From Chinchilla lanigera (Eukaryota > Chordata > Mammalia > Rodentia > Chinchillidae), in contig NW_004955470.1 in assembly GCF_000276665.1 (NCBI RefSeq), forward strand, positions 3,384,605 through 3,448,604: a stretch of 64,000 nt of DNA, in the 5' to 3' direction. Below the pieces are notes generated by a model. The model searched no databases, had not been told where the DNA came from, and was given only the letters and a program-made list of their open reading frames with translations. A program made the translations under genes and the position numbers. How positions within the stretch are numbered: the stretch's first letter is position 1; each line of letters starts with the position of its first letter. This document shows, in pieces, positions 63,501-64,000 of this stretch.

Positions 63501-64000
63501 ATCTTGTCCCGGCTCACACAAGGGAACAACGGGTGAGAGTGTGGGGAAATACACCTGCCGTCTTCAAAAACTACCGTGAGCACCTCACTTAGACCAATAT
63601 ACATTGCTTAAAGCCAATTGAAAGGATAAGAAAAAGTCCTAGCCAGCTCCAAACATATCAATACATGGAAAGAGGGTCAGGCTCAGCCAAAATGGAGACA
63701 ATGGCTCCTCTTTCAAGGAGAGTCACCCAGGTGGTCCTCCACAATACTGACATCCAGCTTGCTTGCATGGATTCACATTGAGTTATTTCTTGAATTCTGG
63801 GCTCACATTCCTCATCTGGACTTTAAATGAAGGACTATCCTAGTGCTGAAGACCAGCTTGACAAAGTACAGAGCAGGCAATAATTAATATTAATAAATTA
63901 GGCCAAAAATAAATTGAAAATCTGTCCTAAGCCTAATTGACTTGTGGCAAGACCCTCAGCTGGCTTAAGGACAGATTAATCTTTAAGCCAAGGTCCAGAA
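60561..64000. other. upstream DNA, no gene recognised
   Basis: 60.9-61.85 kb looks like an old, unclassified transposon (taaatagcactttcctaag-like text; tgagttatctaccttagaaa). The rest is AT-rich and has only short open frames without family signature. The next human genes are zinc-finger genes, but no C2H2 repeat is present here. Confidence 0.45.

Noticed and set aside
58695..64000. A divergent gene sharing the MRPS5 promoter
   Set aside because: The CpG island could fire both ways, but no coding exon with homology or a good donor could be identified to the right.

Overview
This window is nuclear DNA from a placental mammal, most likely a rodent. It contains split genes with GT-AG introns, a CpG-rich promoter, MIR, L1, MaLR and Tigger relics, and dozens of B1-like (7SL-derived) and ID-like (tRNA-derived) SINEs, including fused ID/B1 (B4-like) copies. 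The SINE mix is neither mouse nor squirrel type. A beaver-like (castorimorph) rodent would fit, but that is an inference. There is no bacterial, phage or plasmid content.

Two protein-coding genes are certain, and they converge. MAL (+) enters from the left. Its first coding exon lies outside the window; coding exons 2, 3 and 4 are at 6673-6840, 8096-8221 and 11681-11755. They give the last 122 residues of the four-pass MARVEL proteolipid, and the 3' UTR runs to about 12.27 kb. MRPS5 (-), the mitochondrial small-subunit ribosomal protein uS5m, is complete. Twelve coding exons run from the start codon at 58694 down to the stop at 34555. All joints are in frame and give a predicted 431-residue protein. 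Its promoter is a CpG island at about 58.1-59.1 kb, and its poly(A) signal is at 34463-34468. The MAL-MRPS5 order matches human chromosome 2q11.

Layout: 1-6672 is MAL intron 1. 6673-12.27 kb holds the MAL exons and 3' UTR. 12.27-34.44 kb is intergenic and dominated by old transposons: a nested MaLR/L1/ID complex at 17.08-18.11 kb, a Tigger DNA transposon with both ends at 21.03-21.81 kb, MaLR LTRs and antisense L1 at 22.4-25.3 kb, a possible mariner remnant at 32.4-32.8 kb, and L1 broken by an LTR-like block at 32.8-34.4 kb. 34.44-58.76 kb is MRPS5, with SINE-rich introns and a 558-bp assembly gap at 49981-50538. 58.76-64 kb is upstream DNA with repeats and no recognised exon.

I found no previously undescribed gene system. 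The most interesting items are structural. A 64-bp inverted copy of a locus about 0.64 kb away is framed by a perfect 19-bp direct repeat (18.9/19.6 kb). Two ID SINEs share a single pair of target-site duplications (54.8-55.0 kb). One ID SINE ends in 18 G instead of poly(A) (60.3 kb). A decayed tandem array of about 100-bp units lies in MRPS5 intron 3. The Tigger element has a repeated 5' end.
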